A stretch of DNA of 64,000 bases, taken from Acanthornis magna (taxonomy: Eukaryota > Chordata > Aves > Passeriformes > Acanthizidae). The stretch is from positions 12,395,501 to 12,459,500 of the forward strand of contig JAWUZG010000036.1 in the NCBI GenBank assembly GCA_036785705.1, in the 5' to 3' direction. Each line of letters begins with the position of its first letter. The stretch's first letter is position 1. The notes beneath the pieces are model-generated. The model worked only from the letters and a program-made list of their open reading frames with translations. It was not told the origin of the DNA and made no database searches. The translations under genes were made by a program, and so were the position numbers. Below are positions 35,909 to 47,459 of this stretch, piece by piece.

Positions 35909-38900
35909 CAAAGGAATTAGGAGTTCTAGGATGTATCTGGACATTATTGCTTTAAGCCAGCGTTGTTATTTCTGTTAGCAGCAAAACAGGCCACCATAAA
36001 TATTATTAATTTGGAGCACGCTGAGAGGCCACTTAACAAGTCAAGGCAGGTTAAGGCAGTTTCCACCTCGGACAAATAACCAGGGGTGCACGAAATCACG
36101 ATACTGCATGCTGGCAACTCCCAGGCTTTTCTGCTTCTTGCACAGTTCCCGGATATCGGTTCTGAACAGCTATGATAAATAATCTGGTGACTACCAGATC
36201 CCCAGTACTGCAGCCACCATTGCTGCTGATGTATTTCTGACTGATCTTCCCAAATGCACCCTTTGGAGGGCAGAGCTTTCTGCTGGGCAAAGAAAACCTT
36301 CACATTTCCAACTTAAGATCCTAACTTCCCTCCATGGGTTTTATTAAGGGCCACGATTTGAGATACAAATGTCCATGTGTTTCTTGGTGAAACAAAACAT
36401 AGAATGAAATTAAATCAGAGCCAGGGTTATGGTTGTTAGTCACCACTAATTATAAAGCACCTACAACATGTGATTGCTATTTGCAATAACTTGCCATGCA
36501 AGAAAAACATTTTCTTGATCTGCCTGTGAATGTAGCAGTGCGAGTAAGGATATTACAAGTCATTAAGTTCTTTGCTCACAGGCTACAAGGGAGCCTGGAA
36601 GACATTTTTATTCTCAGATGAATCTAAAATGGGGTGTGTCTTTCTGAAGCAAATTCTTCCTCCCAAAGGTCAGTCAAGGTAAGCTGAGAGACCTAATTGC
36701 ATGTGTTAAGTGATGCTGTTCAAACCACAAAAAAAGTGTGGAAGTAAGTGATGATTTCAAAGTAGCTTAGGTATGGAAAGTTCCATGAAGAACAGAAAAA
36801 CAGTTGGAACTACTCTCTTGCACAGCACACTCTGTGTGCCACACAGTCCAGCACAACAGCAATCACAACCCTTTACACTATTTGGGAGGGATCACAGTGT
36901 GGCAGTCTGGGAGTAGGGTGGTGGGCACCTTCTCGCCAGGTCCCATCAAGGCTAGGGGTTAGAAACATGGAAATTTAAAATAAATCACTTCCTCAGCGGT
37001 ACCAGTTTGAGAAACATGCATGTGCATGGGCAGATTTATTTATTTTTTAGCCCAGAGCAGTGTTTGACAAATCAAGTCATTTGCAAAAAGTTAGTCAACA
37101 TATTAACACCCCATTAAAGGAAGCAAATCATCAAGTGCATATTCTGCCCCTACAGTGCTGTAAGTAGTTTGACTGGAAGAATCACAAACTGGTAAAAGGG
37201 CCGTTATGTTAATATCGATGTCTTTAGCAGCAACACTTTGTTCCTCTGTATAAAAACTGTACGTTAATTGACAAAAAAACCCACCAGCACCTTTATAAGC
37301 AAGTTTCCACATACAAAATTAAGTTTAGTTTACCAGATAGTGACAGACCTGTGGATTTTGAATTTCTGTAGCTATGATTCATTTTCTTAAATGAATTATG
37401 CTAATGAATGACACAAAACCATTCCATATTTGTTGTGATACTTATTTCTTTCTAATGTTCAATAGAAAATTTATTTGTCTTCTAATTATTTTCTTACATA
37501 GAATGAGACCAAAATAAGAATTTTAGCATCTGGATTGAACTGCCACTTTCACCATCTTGGAAGTGTGAAGATATTTAGTTCATACAAGATCTTGGTATTG
37601 CTCCCAAGCAACTTGTTGAAACTTCAGACTTTTGATTAATTTTTTCAGGCTGCTCGCAGAATTGAGACTTTATTTGTAAAAATTAAGTAGTTGCTTAGAA
37701 TAAAAATCTCAGGAGGTAATGCCTTTTCTGCTTTGACTTTTCCAGCCCTGGGAACAGCAGTTTGGTGTAGATGTACAACTTGTACCAGTGCAGATCACTC
37801 TGCCTTTTCTCTATAGCAGTTCTGCACCAAGAGTTGTTTTTTGCAGTCTGCTAGCTATGAAACAAATGCATCCTCTATTTATAGATAAACTTCCTGTGAC
37901 CCATGGAAAGATATTCTTTAATTTCCTCTTATGTTTTAGCTTGTCTAAAATCCCAAGAAAGCCATTTCACTTTTCAGCTGCTAATGTATTTTTTTTAAAC
38001 CTGCGTAGATATGCATTAGCTGGCTACTTTTTTAAAGTGATCATTGGCATACCTGCTTAAGATTATACCGATTAGTTTAGACTACCTGCTGTCCTGAAAA
38101 GATCCCATACGTTTTTCAATAACTTCATTGTTTTTCTTCATTTTTATTTTTAACTTTTACAGTTACTTTCAACTCATAAAACCACGTAGTATATTTAGCT
38201 TGTGAAGAGATACTAAAATGAAAAAGAATAAGAAAACAAAATGCAAGTAATTTTTTTAATAAAACTCAGTTTTGGGTCTTCAGATGATATTTTTAAATTA
38301 ATAATGGCATTCTGTTTTCCCAGGTAATACAACCAACAAACCTGGTTTAAATTTTGTCTCCATCAGTCATTACCCTCTATTCCTAGTTTTTTTTTGGTTT
38401 TGTTTTCCCTAAGTGAGAAGCAGAAGAAATTGAGTTTCAGACACCTCAAGCACATATTTTCCACCATGTAGAAATTGATGGTATAAAGCTCCTGGCCAAA
38501 AGTCCTCAGCATCTGAGCAATAATTACAACGTGTAACATGAGCTTTATGACAGCCAAAGATAACAAAGAGCAAAGGACTGTGTTTCTGTCTTTACCCAGA
38601 TGGTGTTGGTTGCATTCATTTGCATACAGCTGTCTACACCTTAGCTACATTTGCAGTGAACAGGCAGGGCTGGAAAGTTCGGAAGTGTCAATATTTCTCA
38701 TTTCACCAAGAAGTAAACTAAAATAAACCAGCTCATAAATAATACTTAGGACATCTTGCTCCTATTCTGGTGAGTGTCAAAAATTTGCATATTTGTATGT
38801 ATTTTCAACACTTAACCTGCCTGGTTGCTATCAGCAGTAGGTCAGATTATGAATGTGCTCAGAAGTTCTCTCTGGGAGAGGCACTGACAGAAAAACCTTT

Positions 38901-39854
38901 TAGATACTTGTTTTGGCAAATTTCTCTAGGACCACCAAATTCTTCAGTTTCCTGCTTGCCTTTAGAATCCCTAGAAACTAATACTACTATATGCCCTATG
39001 CTCAAAAGAAATACAAATGCAGGATTCAGTATCTTGAACTGCTTTGCTAATGGTTTACACTCCGAATTTTTAAGTTGAGGCAAACCTTTCACAGGGCAAA
39101 TTCATCTGGAGTTTGGGGCATTAGAGAGACAATGTGTTAGAACAGATATGTGTACACAAACCTCAGGACATTAAAACAGTGGAAACATAACCAGAAAATT
39201 TGGGAATAGCCTGGAATTCTGAAAAAAAGATCTTTTGTGCTGAAATTATCCATAATACCTAGCAAATGTAGACAGCTATAACCAGTCTTCTATGAGGAAA
39301 AGAAAAAATCACCACCTTTCTTATTGAAATACCCTGTGAATTCTAGAAGAGCAGTATCCAAAAAAATCAGTAGTAGCAGTCAGTACCTTCAAGTGTCATT
39401 GGAGAAGCTAGAATTGAAAATTGCCATAAATAACTTTCATAACCAGACACTTCTATTAAGAATCTCAGTCACTTTTCCAAATTCAGAAAAAATGTTCTCT
39501 ATTCCCATTGATTTCCCAGTCGTACAAAATACTAAAATTATGGCAAATTTGTTATTAGGTAATTTTGGTTTTGTTTTGTTTTCACTGTGCTTTCTACTTC
39601 AAAAGATACTAAAATATCTGTAAAACATTTTTCTCATTACCCCCTAAATTGTTTACTTGATATACAATACCAATAAATATTTATCAGAAGCTTAGTGTAC
39701 TCAAAATAAGTTTGCATACTGTGAAGGTCAAGCAAGCCTAAAAAAGGAGTTTTTGCATAAGCCATGTTGCACATCGTTCATTGCACTAACATAAACAGAC
39801 AGCTTTCCCTTACTCCCATCCCTCCAAATACCCAGACTCTTCAGATTTCAGGTA

Positions 39855-39874
39855 CTAACACGGGCCCATGTTAG
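39855..39874. repeat. 20-base imperfect palindrome
   Basis: CTAACACGGGCCCATGTTAG is self-complementary except at one symmetric pair of positions and is centred on GGGCCC. It could bind a dimeric factor or form a small cruciform, but palindromes of this size also occur by chance in 64 kb. Confidence 0.4.
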
Positions 39875-41201
39875 TGCTGGCATGTGACCTACTTTTAAGA
39901 TCTTGTCACTGAGCTCTGCCTCCATGCGAAATTGAGAATCCCACCTCTGCTAAATTGTGGTCTGCAGAGATCTGGACTCTGGTGGCAGTTTCACATGCTC
40001 CCACTGCATTCTCTCCTCTTCATTCCTTCTGCCTCTGCTCTTCATAGAATCCCCCTTACACAGAAGGTTGCAGGCACCTTTCCTCCCTCTGTGCCAGGCT
40101 ATTCCACTCTTTCAGTGAGCATGGTCTTGTCTTTACTCATCTCCACGTCTTGCTGTAAAGGATAGTTCAGCTGCATCCTACTGAGTTTATTAAGCCCAAA
40201 TTTAATGCTCAAAATTAAAATGATGATTGTTTTACCTTTCATGGGGTTTATTGACATATCTGCTTGATGTTTCTTTCCTGCCTCATCTAAAATTCATTTA
40301 TTTATATTGCTCCGAAACCTCAGCTCATCAAGGAGTCCTTGGGTATCAGAATAAGGATATTTAGGATTTCTTTTTCCTAATCACATGAATTTTGTATGCG
40401 ACTTCATTCTGGGAAATTGTTGATACCAGACCTTGACAGATGTTTTGTTTCCTTGTAAATAAAACTGAAACACTGACACATTCTCTTCATAAGAGAGAAG
40501 GAACTCTAATAATTTTTTTGGAGTACTTTGAAAGAGTACTCTGATACTACTTTCAAAAATGTTCCTTGGCTCTAGCTGAATTCAACCTTTCCCAAAGTCA
40601 AGAGTTTTACAGCATTGTTGTATAGTTTCTGTCAGAAAACTTTGAATTTTAGTAAGTGTTTTATGTAAAAGATATTCTCATTAACATAATGTTAAGTATT
40701 TTGAATGTCTTTTCCCACAATTGGACTTTGTTGGTGTATTTCCTGCACTTTGCCTTGGTTTTGTGTACTCTGTCTGTGTGAGATTACATGGGGTTTTCCT
40801 TAACTTGAAAAATCTTATCTTTTGTTGACGGGAGTGACCTTTACTATTTTTAGAGCATAATGCAAGACCCATCTTTTCTCATGAGCCTTTCCTCAGTAGC
40901 TAACAATGACATCATATCCCAGGGATAATTTTAATAAAATAGTCAGATCCTTAGTAACTAGATATGAAAGGCTAAATCAAGACAGGGAAATCGAGGCCTT
41001 TTAGGGGTACCTTTGCACCAGAAACTCTTGCTTATAACCATAGTAACTTTGATTTGCCTAGCCAAGGAACTGATAACCAAACAGCTAGAGCAGCTCAGGT
41101 TTCAGCAATCAAATATACACCAGGTTCTTGGACAGGATTAAAGAGCTAATGGGACTTCTCTAGTCTTCACACTCCAAGGCCATGTCTGGATGGCTGCAAT
41201 T

Positions 41202-41345
41202 ACAGAAACATCCCAGAATATTCTGAGTTGGAAGGGACCCAGAAGGATCATAAATTCTGACTCTTAAGTGAATAATCCATATAGGGATCGAACCCACGGG
41301 CTTGTAGCACCAAGCCCTTAGCAGCCGAGCTGATCTCAGGGTCAT
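41202..41345 (-). mobile_element. TguSINE1-like SINE: tRNA-like head, CR1 tail
   Basis: Read on the minus strand, this 144-base element begins with a tRNA-like head: an A-box-like stretch (GAGATCAGCTCGGCTGCTAA) and an intact RNA polymerase III B box, GGTTCGATCC, at 41294-41285. It passes directly into a CR1-type 3' tail ending GGGTCCCTTCCAACTCAGAA and a decayed octamer. From memory, this head-tail combination is the passerine SINE TguSINE1, derived from an isoleucine tRNA and mobilised by CR1 enzymes. Decay of the tRNA part rules out a working tRNA gene. It is the best taxonomic marker in the window. Confidence 0.75.
41285..41294 (-). promoter_or_regulatory. RNA polymerase III B box inside the SINE
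   Basis: GGTTCGATCC on the minus strand matches the B-box consensus (GGTTCGANNCC-like) of tRNA promoters. The matching A box is degraded, so activity is doubtful. Confidence 0.65.
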
Positions 41346-44300
41346 TGCACCCCTTGGTTACAGTACAAAAGGCCATTCTCACCCACAGAGAAAGGCAGAC
41401 CTGGAGGGGTGAGGGCTGCACACACAGCACTGCTGTGCCTCTCATCCATCCAGAGGCTGCTGAATACACACCGCACTTTTGTTCAGAGGCTCTGATCCTA
41501 ACTTGCAAGATGAGTAATTTTTAACCAGAACATAAACCAGAAGCATGGAACATCTTTATGGAAGCCATAAGAGCCCCTCAGGCATTTCGGCCACTGTTAA
41601 ACTGATGTTTATTTTTACTTCTACTCCTTGCCAACATTACCATGAAAGTATCATTCTCTTACAATTACAACTAAAGTGACCATCTTTAAACCATGAAATA
41701 CAGATTGACTTCAATTTTTTAACATTGAGGCATGTAGAAGGCACTCAGATACTACAGTCAGTGTCAGGAGTACAAAACCCCTGAAATCAGATAAATACAA
41801 TAGTTAGTCATGCACTCTTGTGTGGGAGAAAAAAACAACTGATTGGGGCAAGTTAACATTTAAGAGTATTCAGATGGAAATATGTTGGTAGGAGGATTTA
41901 GTCACAGAGAAGCAGGGAGTGCTATTGTTTTGCTACACAAAATGGAGCCTCCTTACTGTGGAGAGGGTTAAAAAGCAAAGGGAGGAAGCAGACACTCCTT
42001 CATCATGGGCACTCTCTGAGAAACTTGACTGAGCTCAGTTAACAGGGTAAGAACTAAAGCTGGGGCAGACAGAGAAATCCAGAGGGGGAAATATTCTACT
42101 GCCTTGGGACAATAGGCATTTCTGAACATCATATATGCTTACTGTAACAACAATGCCTTTTGACATCCTTTCCTTATTAAGACAACTACCTTTTTCAGCA
42201 ACGTCTGTTTCCCACGTGAAGCAAGTGATTTACCTTGATAAATTCAAATATTTAAAAAAAAAAACATAACAAAAGCCTTTTCTCAGTAAGCAAATGGTCT
42301 TACAAACCATGAGTTCTGAATAATGATTAGTATGCAATTCATTCTCCCACTCATGAGCTACAAATGCACTGCATATCTTCAAGAGCTTTTAATAATTTTG
42401 TCATCTAGATATTTCAGAAACGTTTTTAGATTTCTGCAATATGTTCAGTGGTGAAAGTGGCATGTATCCAACATTAACAATAGACTCTAAGCTATGAATC
42501 ACCAGAGGAAAACAAAAAAAATTACAAGAATAATGTTTAGTCGTATTTGTCAGAATATATCAGACCAAGCAAATGCAGCCCTCAGGGTTCTCAAATTAAA
42601 TCTGTCCATGCAGAACTCCTGGATTCAGTGAGAATTTTGTCAATTTTTACCCTGCTATAAAATTCAAAGTACCTTGAGGCTGCATCCTTTTTGCAAACAA
42701 AAAAATATATATCTATGAAATCCTCAGCAGCACTTGGTGAAAAGTTTTATCCTCAGTGCAGAGAGCCTTTTGATTTTGGGGAGCTGAAGGGGGGGAGGGA
42801 AGGAGGGGCTATGGTCTAGCATGTTGCATGAAATACTACGAGTCTAGGTCAGTCTTGAAAGTCTGCAAGTTCTGTTCACATTGCTTGAATAGTAGATGTC
42901 AGGGCCCTTATGAAAAGCTTTTCATTAGGGATAGCCAGCAGGAAAATCTGAAAAAAAACCTCACATCAAATCACACCTGGGAGTCTGTAAGGTAGTACCT
43001 CTGCCAGGTCATGATCTGCAGCCCAGAACCTTTCTCTGTTCCCTCAAAGCACAGAGCAAGGTCCATTCATCTCATTATTATCGGCTATTCTGCTCTGGGA
43101 GTCGTTCTGCTTCATCCTCTTTAAGCTGCTCTGCTGCACAGCAAAAGGATTCAAGATTCTTTGGACAAAAGAGAGAAAATAAGTGTCAGCTTGGCTCAAT
43201 AGCCAGGTAATGACCACCCCTTTTACAGGAGGGGAAGAGTCCTTACTCATAGGAATGTTTTCGGCGTTTTATCTCCTGGCCTTTGAACAAGTTAGAGGAA
43301 CAAGCAGAGCAACCCATATCCTGATACCCAGGGCAGCAGGAGGGATGTGGGCTTGAACTCCCTGCAACAGAGGATCAAACTGAACATAGAAGCATCACAA
43401 TGACCTCAAAGTTTCACCAAATATTTGCGATTTCCCACCTCCTCTCAATTCCACAGTCAGAGCACCATGCTATTAATATCACTACATAAGCAAGCATTTC
43501 CAGCTAGTTAGGTCTCTCATGTTCATTTCTGCAACTTGTCTCACTTCTTTAGAATTATCAAACCCTCACCACTTGTAAGAAAATATCACAGTTATTTATG
43601 GATAGAGATAGCAGGAGCTCAGCACAAAGCAACAATGTCACTGCAGAAACTACGCAAAATTATAGCTTCCCTTAAGATAATTTTCGTATTTCCAAATAAA
43701 CATAGTCTAACTACAGTTTTGATAATTGTGTTGAGAGCTCCTTTCTCCCTACAGAACATGTACCTCCTCACAGTCTAGCCTTAGTACTTTCTCCTTCATT
43801 TCTCATGGAACAGCTGCTGTTGGAGAGAACAGTTGTAAGAAGGCAGCAGGAGCAAAAGCACTGATACCACTGATAGACCTAACCAAAGTTCTAAACCTGT
43901 GTTCAAATGTATATAAGGAGAGTATTTCTCACTGAGACTATGATATTTGTGAGAACTAAGGGCCTAAGACTGCAATTTCTTATCCAGAATCCAGAGAAGT
44001 GAAACCTACTGGCTTCATTTGTTCATCTACAGGCTCCAACAAGTATTTAAGCGAGGTTTTAAATTACTAGAAATCACTTCAGAGAAAAAAATTACCACTA
44101 AATTTCATTACTAGTTTCAAGCTCTAGTTCATGACTACAGCTTGAAAAGCAGACACAGAACATTCAAATGGTTTTGTTTTAAAACAGTGTTATAGGATTA
44201 AACAAACCTAAATAGAGCTAACAAAGACAGGATGAATTAATGAATTTAAATGGGAGGAAGTCTTTTTCATTTATCGAAAATCCAGAAAAACTACAGCCTA

Positions 44301-45756
44301 TTTTACCTTATAGGAAAACAAGTTTGGTAACAAATGATTTGTTGTAGGTTTTCCCCTCCTTCCCATACCTTCCTTTACAGGTGCACAATCCTAGCAAGTT
44401 TGCTGCAGAGTAAAGAGGCAATGTTTTCTGTTTCTTTGGCAGGACATCAGTGGTTAGCAGTTCGTGTGCCAGGAACCTCTCCGAACAAATTCTCTGTGAA
44501 ACAGCAGCACCTTTTTGCGTTGAAACAAACTGACAAAGCCAGTACACCACAGATGGGAAATCCTCCTGCTGTTAGTAGGCATAGCTGCAAGTGTTTGGTT
44601 TTAACAACCAAACAGCAAGATGGCTAAAAGACAAATTTTCTAATCAGCTTCCTGACTTCTAAGAGTTGAGTGTCTCATCCCATGTGTAAGAGTGTTCCAA
44701 ACTTTCTCAATTAAGTGTTAAAATAACATTAGCCCTTATTTAAAAGTTGATAATATATTTCACAGATAACTGTTAACTCCCTTCTCCCATTACCTTGAGG
44801 TTAGGTTTATCTGTTCCTATACATAAAGTCTTGTCCTAAGTCACACCTGGTTTATGTCAGCCAGTTCCTCTTCATACAAATGAGCCTTTCCTTGGAACAG
44901 CAAGGCATTTATGTTAGCAAGTGAATGAAGTGTGAGCCTCTCTGCACCTGGAAAGATTGTGGCCAATAGCTGTAAGAACTAGTCTGAGCAAGCAAATTCT
45001 CTTACATGGATACTTCAGAAGTTGATTTTCAAACCAACTTCATTGAAAATTGTTTCTTTCCCCTTCACTCTTTTTTAAGGTAAGATCTTAGACTGTTCCA
45101 GGGCATTAGCAAAGCGTCCCTGCTGTGCAAATACTGAACAGCCCAGTCCCAACAAATCTGGACGGCAGCCCACATTCCTCAGAAACCTTGCCAGGCAGCC
45201 AGCCCAATGATGGAAAAAAAACTGTCTGCTTCTCTGCCTGGCATGTTGAAATTCCAGTGGTTCTCATCCAGGAGATTCAGCAGATCCATTCAACAGAGCT
45301 GCAAATGCAAGTGCTGAAACTGCTGACTGCAGGGTGAGTAATTGGCTGGGGATGCTCCAGATCCATTGCTTCCTGGCAGTCCAGGTCCCATGTAACCTCC
45401 TTGATGGTCTCAGGGATAGGTGGCCCAGGAGAAACCCAGAAAGGATTCCCGCAGAATCCAGAGAAACACCATCTCTGCTGACATTTCCAATTTCACAGAT
45501 TCAGCAAGTGTGAATAGAATAAAACCTATTTTTTTTTTTCCTGACTGGCTTTAAATTATTACTACAACACAGAAACATCAAATCTTTTGCATCACATCTT
45601 CTGTTTAGCACTATTGATCTTTGTTGCAGGAAACAGAATGGATGGTATCCAAAGAAATGAACTGGACCAGTTCACACCACACATTTTTATTTTGTTGTGC
45701 CACAATTTATGTTTCAGCAGAGACCCAGCTCGAAGTTGCTTTTAAGCCCAATAAGT
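41346..45756. other. Non-coding DNA, nothing clearly recognised
   Basis: No repeat family was identified. A G-rich run at 42786-42808 could form a quadruplex. Around 45183-45333 there is a segment with an AG before it and a consensus-quality GTGAGT donor after it, described under findings. The block 41890-42080 is purine-rich and repeat-like, without a family. Confidence 0.4.
42786..42808 (+). other. Potential G-quadruplex sequence
   Basis: A seven-G run, then GGG, GG and GGGG separated by one or two A, gives enough G tracts with short loops for an intramolecular quadruplex on the + strand. This is a sequence-pattern prediction only. Confidence 0.4.
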
Positions 45757-46673
45757 CAGTGATCCAAGCCCATCAGCAATGGTGGTAACACACCTGGGGC
45801 AGTGAATGTATAAAGAGAAAAAAACCTGTTGCACAACCACAGCTGTGAGAGAAGAGTGAAAGAAACAAATTTGCAGAAATCAAAGCCAGTGAGGAAGGAG
45901 GGGGAGGAGGTGCTCTGTGCACAAGAGCTGAGGTTCCACTGCAGCCCATGGGGAAGCTCATGGTGAGGCAGCTGTACCCCTGAGCCCATAAAGGTCCAGC
46001 ATGGAGCAGAAACACACCTAGAGCCCATGGAGAGCCCCACACCAGAGCAGGTGAATGCCTGAAGGAGGCTGTGACCCTCTGGAAAGCCTGTGCTGGAGCA
46101 GGGTCCTGGCAGGAACTGTGTCTCCAAGGAGAGAGGAGCCTATGCAGGAGCAAGTTTTCTTGCAGGACCTGTGACACCTTGGGAGACCGATGCTGAAGCA
46201 GTTCATGAAGAGCTGGAGCCCATGAGAAGGATTCACTTTGGAAAAGCTTGTGGAGGACTGTCTACTGTGGGAGGGACCCCACACTTGAGCAGTGGAAAAG
46301 GGTGAGAAGTCCTCCCACAGGGGAGAAAACAGCAGCAGTGACAATGTGGGATGACCTGACTGCAGACTCCATTCCCAGTCCCCCTGTACTCCTGGGAGAG
46401 AATCTGGGAGTTAAGTCGAGCCCTGGAAGATGGGAGGTGTAGGGGAAAAGGTACTTTAAAATTTGATTTTATTTATCATTACTCTGCTCTGATTTGATTG
46501 GTGATAGATGAAATTAATTTTCCCAAACTGAGTCTGTTTTGCCTATTATGGTAATTGGTGAGTGTTTTGTCCCTGTTCTTATATGCAACCTAACCTTTAC
46601 TTATATTTTCTGCCCTGTCCAGTTGAGGAGGAGGAGTGATGGAGCAGCTTGATGGGTACCTGGCACTTTTCAC
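45757..46673 (+). mobile_element. Endogenous retrovirus LTR, sense, nearly complete
   Basis: A bird LTR family recognised by several blocks in order: GCCCATCAGCAATGGTGGTA near the left end, a TATA-like box (GTATAAAG, about 45808), TGTTGCACAACCACAGC, a long region of degenerate 45-52-base units containing GGAGCAG (about 46000-46292), AGACTCCATTCCCAGTCCCC, TTTTATTTATCATTACTCTG, TGATTTGATTGGTGATAGAT (where the family normally has its poly(A) signal, here mutated), GTAATTGGTGAGTG and GAGGAGGAGTGATGGAGCAG. The terminal bases of U5 are missing, and similarity stops near 46673. No internal viral genes adjoin it, so it is a solo LTR. Long open frames here on both strands are by-products of its GC-rich composition. 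Confidence 0.8.
46000..46292 (+). repeat. Degenerate minisatellite inside the LTR
   Basis: The core (G/A)GAGCAG, often preceded by CCCATGG or GCTG, recurs at about 46003, 46044, 46095, 46147, 46195 and 46286. Spacing is about 41-52 bases, with one gap of roughly two units. This is a known kind of internal expansion in the R region of some bird LTRs; the units here have diverged strongly. Confidence 0.6.
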
Positions 46674-46853
46674 AGTCAGTTCCTTTCTTATGCTTTTGTT
46701 TTTGAGTTCTTGTATGAGGTTTCAAGCTCACTTTTTAGTCACTGAAGTCTTCTGTTTTTGTATAGGAAAAAATACAGGATATATAATAAAAGTGACTGCT
46801 TTCCCTGGCCCCATCAGTGAGTTTAGAGGGGTGTAGCTTGCTGATTTTGCGGG
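46674..46853. other. Spacer between two opposed LTRs
   Basis: About 180 bases of T-rich sequence separating the + strand LTR and the minus-strand LTR. Nothing was recognised in it. It may be host DNA or an unrecognised end of either element. Confidence 0.5.
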
Positions 46854-47459
46854 TGTCATGGTTTAACTCCGGCCAGCAACTCACAGCCCCATGCAGCACC
46901 TCACTCCCTCTCCCTTCGGTGCGATGGGGGAGAGAATTGAAAGGGTGAAAGAAAACTTGTGGGCTGACATAAGAAGAGTTTAATAATTGAAATATAACAT
47001 AATAATAATAACAATGATAAGAATAATAATAGCAAGCAATAATAAAAACAAATTGCAACAAAAGTAAAATAACAAAAAAAGGAAAAGCAATGAATGGAAA
47101 TGAAAATGATTGCTCACCACCAACTGCTGGATTGAGCATTGTTCAACCAGTTCCTGGGTATTGACCCTCCTGGCAAGCTTTCCCCCTAGTTAGTATGCTG
47201 AACATGACATCTTATGGTATGGAATATGCCTTTGGCCAGCTGGGGTTAGCTGTCCTGTCTGTGTCCCATCACAGCTCCTTGTGCCCCCCAGCCTCCTCGC
47301 TGACAAGGCATCAGGAGAGGCTGGAAAGTCCTTGACTTAGGGTAAGTGCTGCTCAGCAACAATGAAAACATCAGTGTGTTACCAACATTATTTTCATCCT
47401 AAATCTGGAACACAGCTATTAGGAAGAAAATTAACTCTATGCCAGCCAAAACCAGGACA
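46854..47459 (-). mobile_element. Endogenous retrovirus solo LTR, full length, antisense
   Basis: A 606-base LTR on the minus strand, from TGTCCTGGTTTTGGCTGGC at the 47459 end to GGAGTTAAACCATGACA at 46854. Both ends have the TG...CA termini, and TGTC(C/A)TGGTTT is an inverted repeat at the two ends. Internal blocks match a common bird LTR family: GACACAGACAGGACAGCTAA, CAAAGGCATATTCCATACC and a poly(A) signal ATTAAA (complement at 46979-46984). An AT-rich expansion of ATA/AAT units lies at about 46983-47090. Flanking pentamers or hexamers do not match, so the target-site duplication has decayed, or this LTR arose by recombination between copies. It belongs to the same broad family as the remnant at 17341. 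Confidence 0.88.

Larger units (their letters stand above)
31966..41201. other. Non-coding DNA, no gene recognised
   Basis: Over 9 kb of AT-rich DNA without a recognised interspersed repeat. It contains a (TTTG)n simple repeat at 35869-35908, one exon-like segment (35403-35503, minus), a GC-richer block at 36060-36300 and a 20-base near-palindrome at 39855-39874. Scarcity of repeats over such a length may mean either old, unrecognised elements or constrained regulatory DNA. Confidence 0.45.

Noticed and set aside
41285..41345. A tRNA gene suggested by the B box
   Set aside because: The A box and stems are degraded and the sequence continues directly into a CR1-type tail, so it is the head of a SINE.
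45756..46344. Several overlapping 108-134-codon frames on the minus strand
   Set aside because: They lie in the non-coding GC-rich repeat region of the + strand LTR; stops are rare there because of composition.
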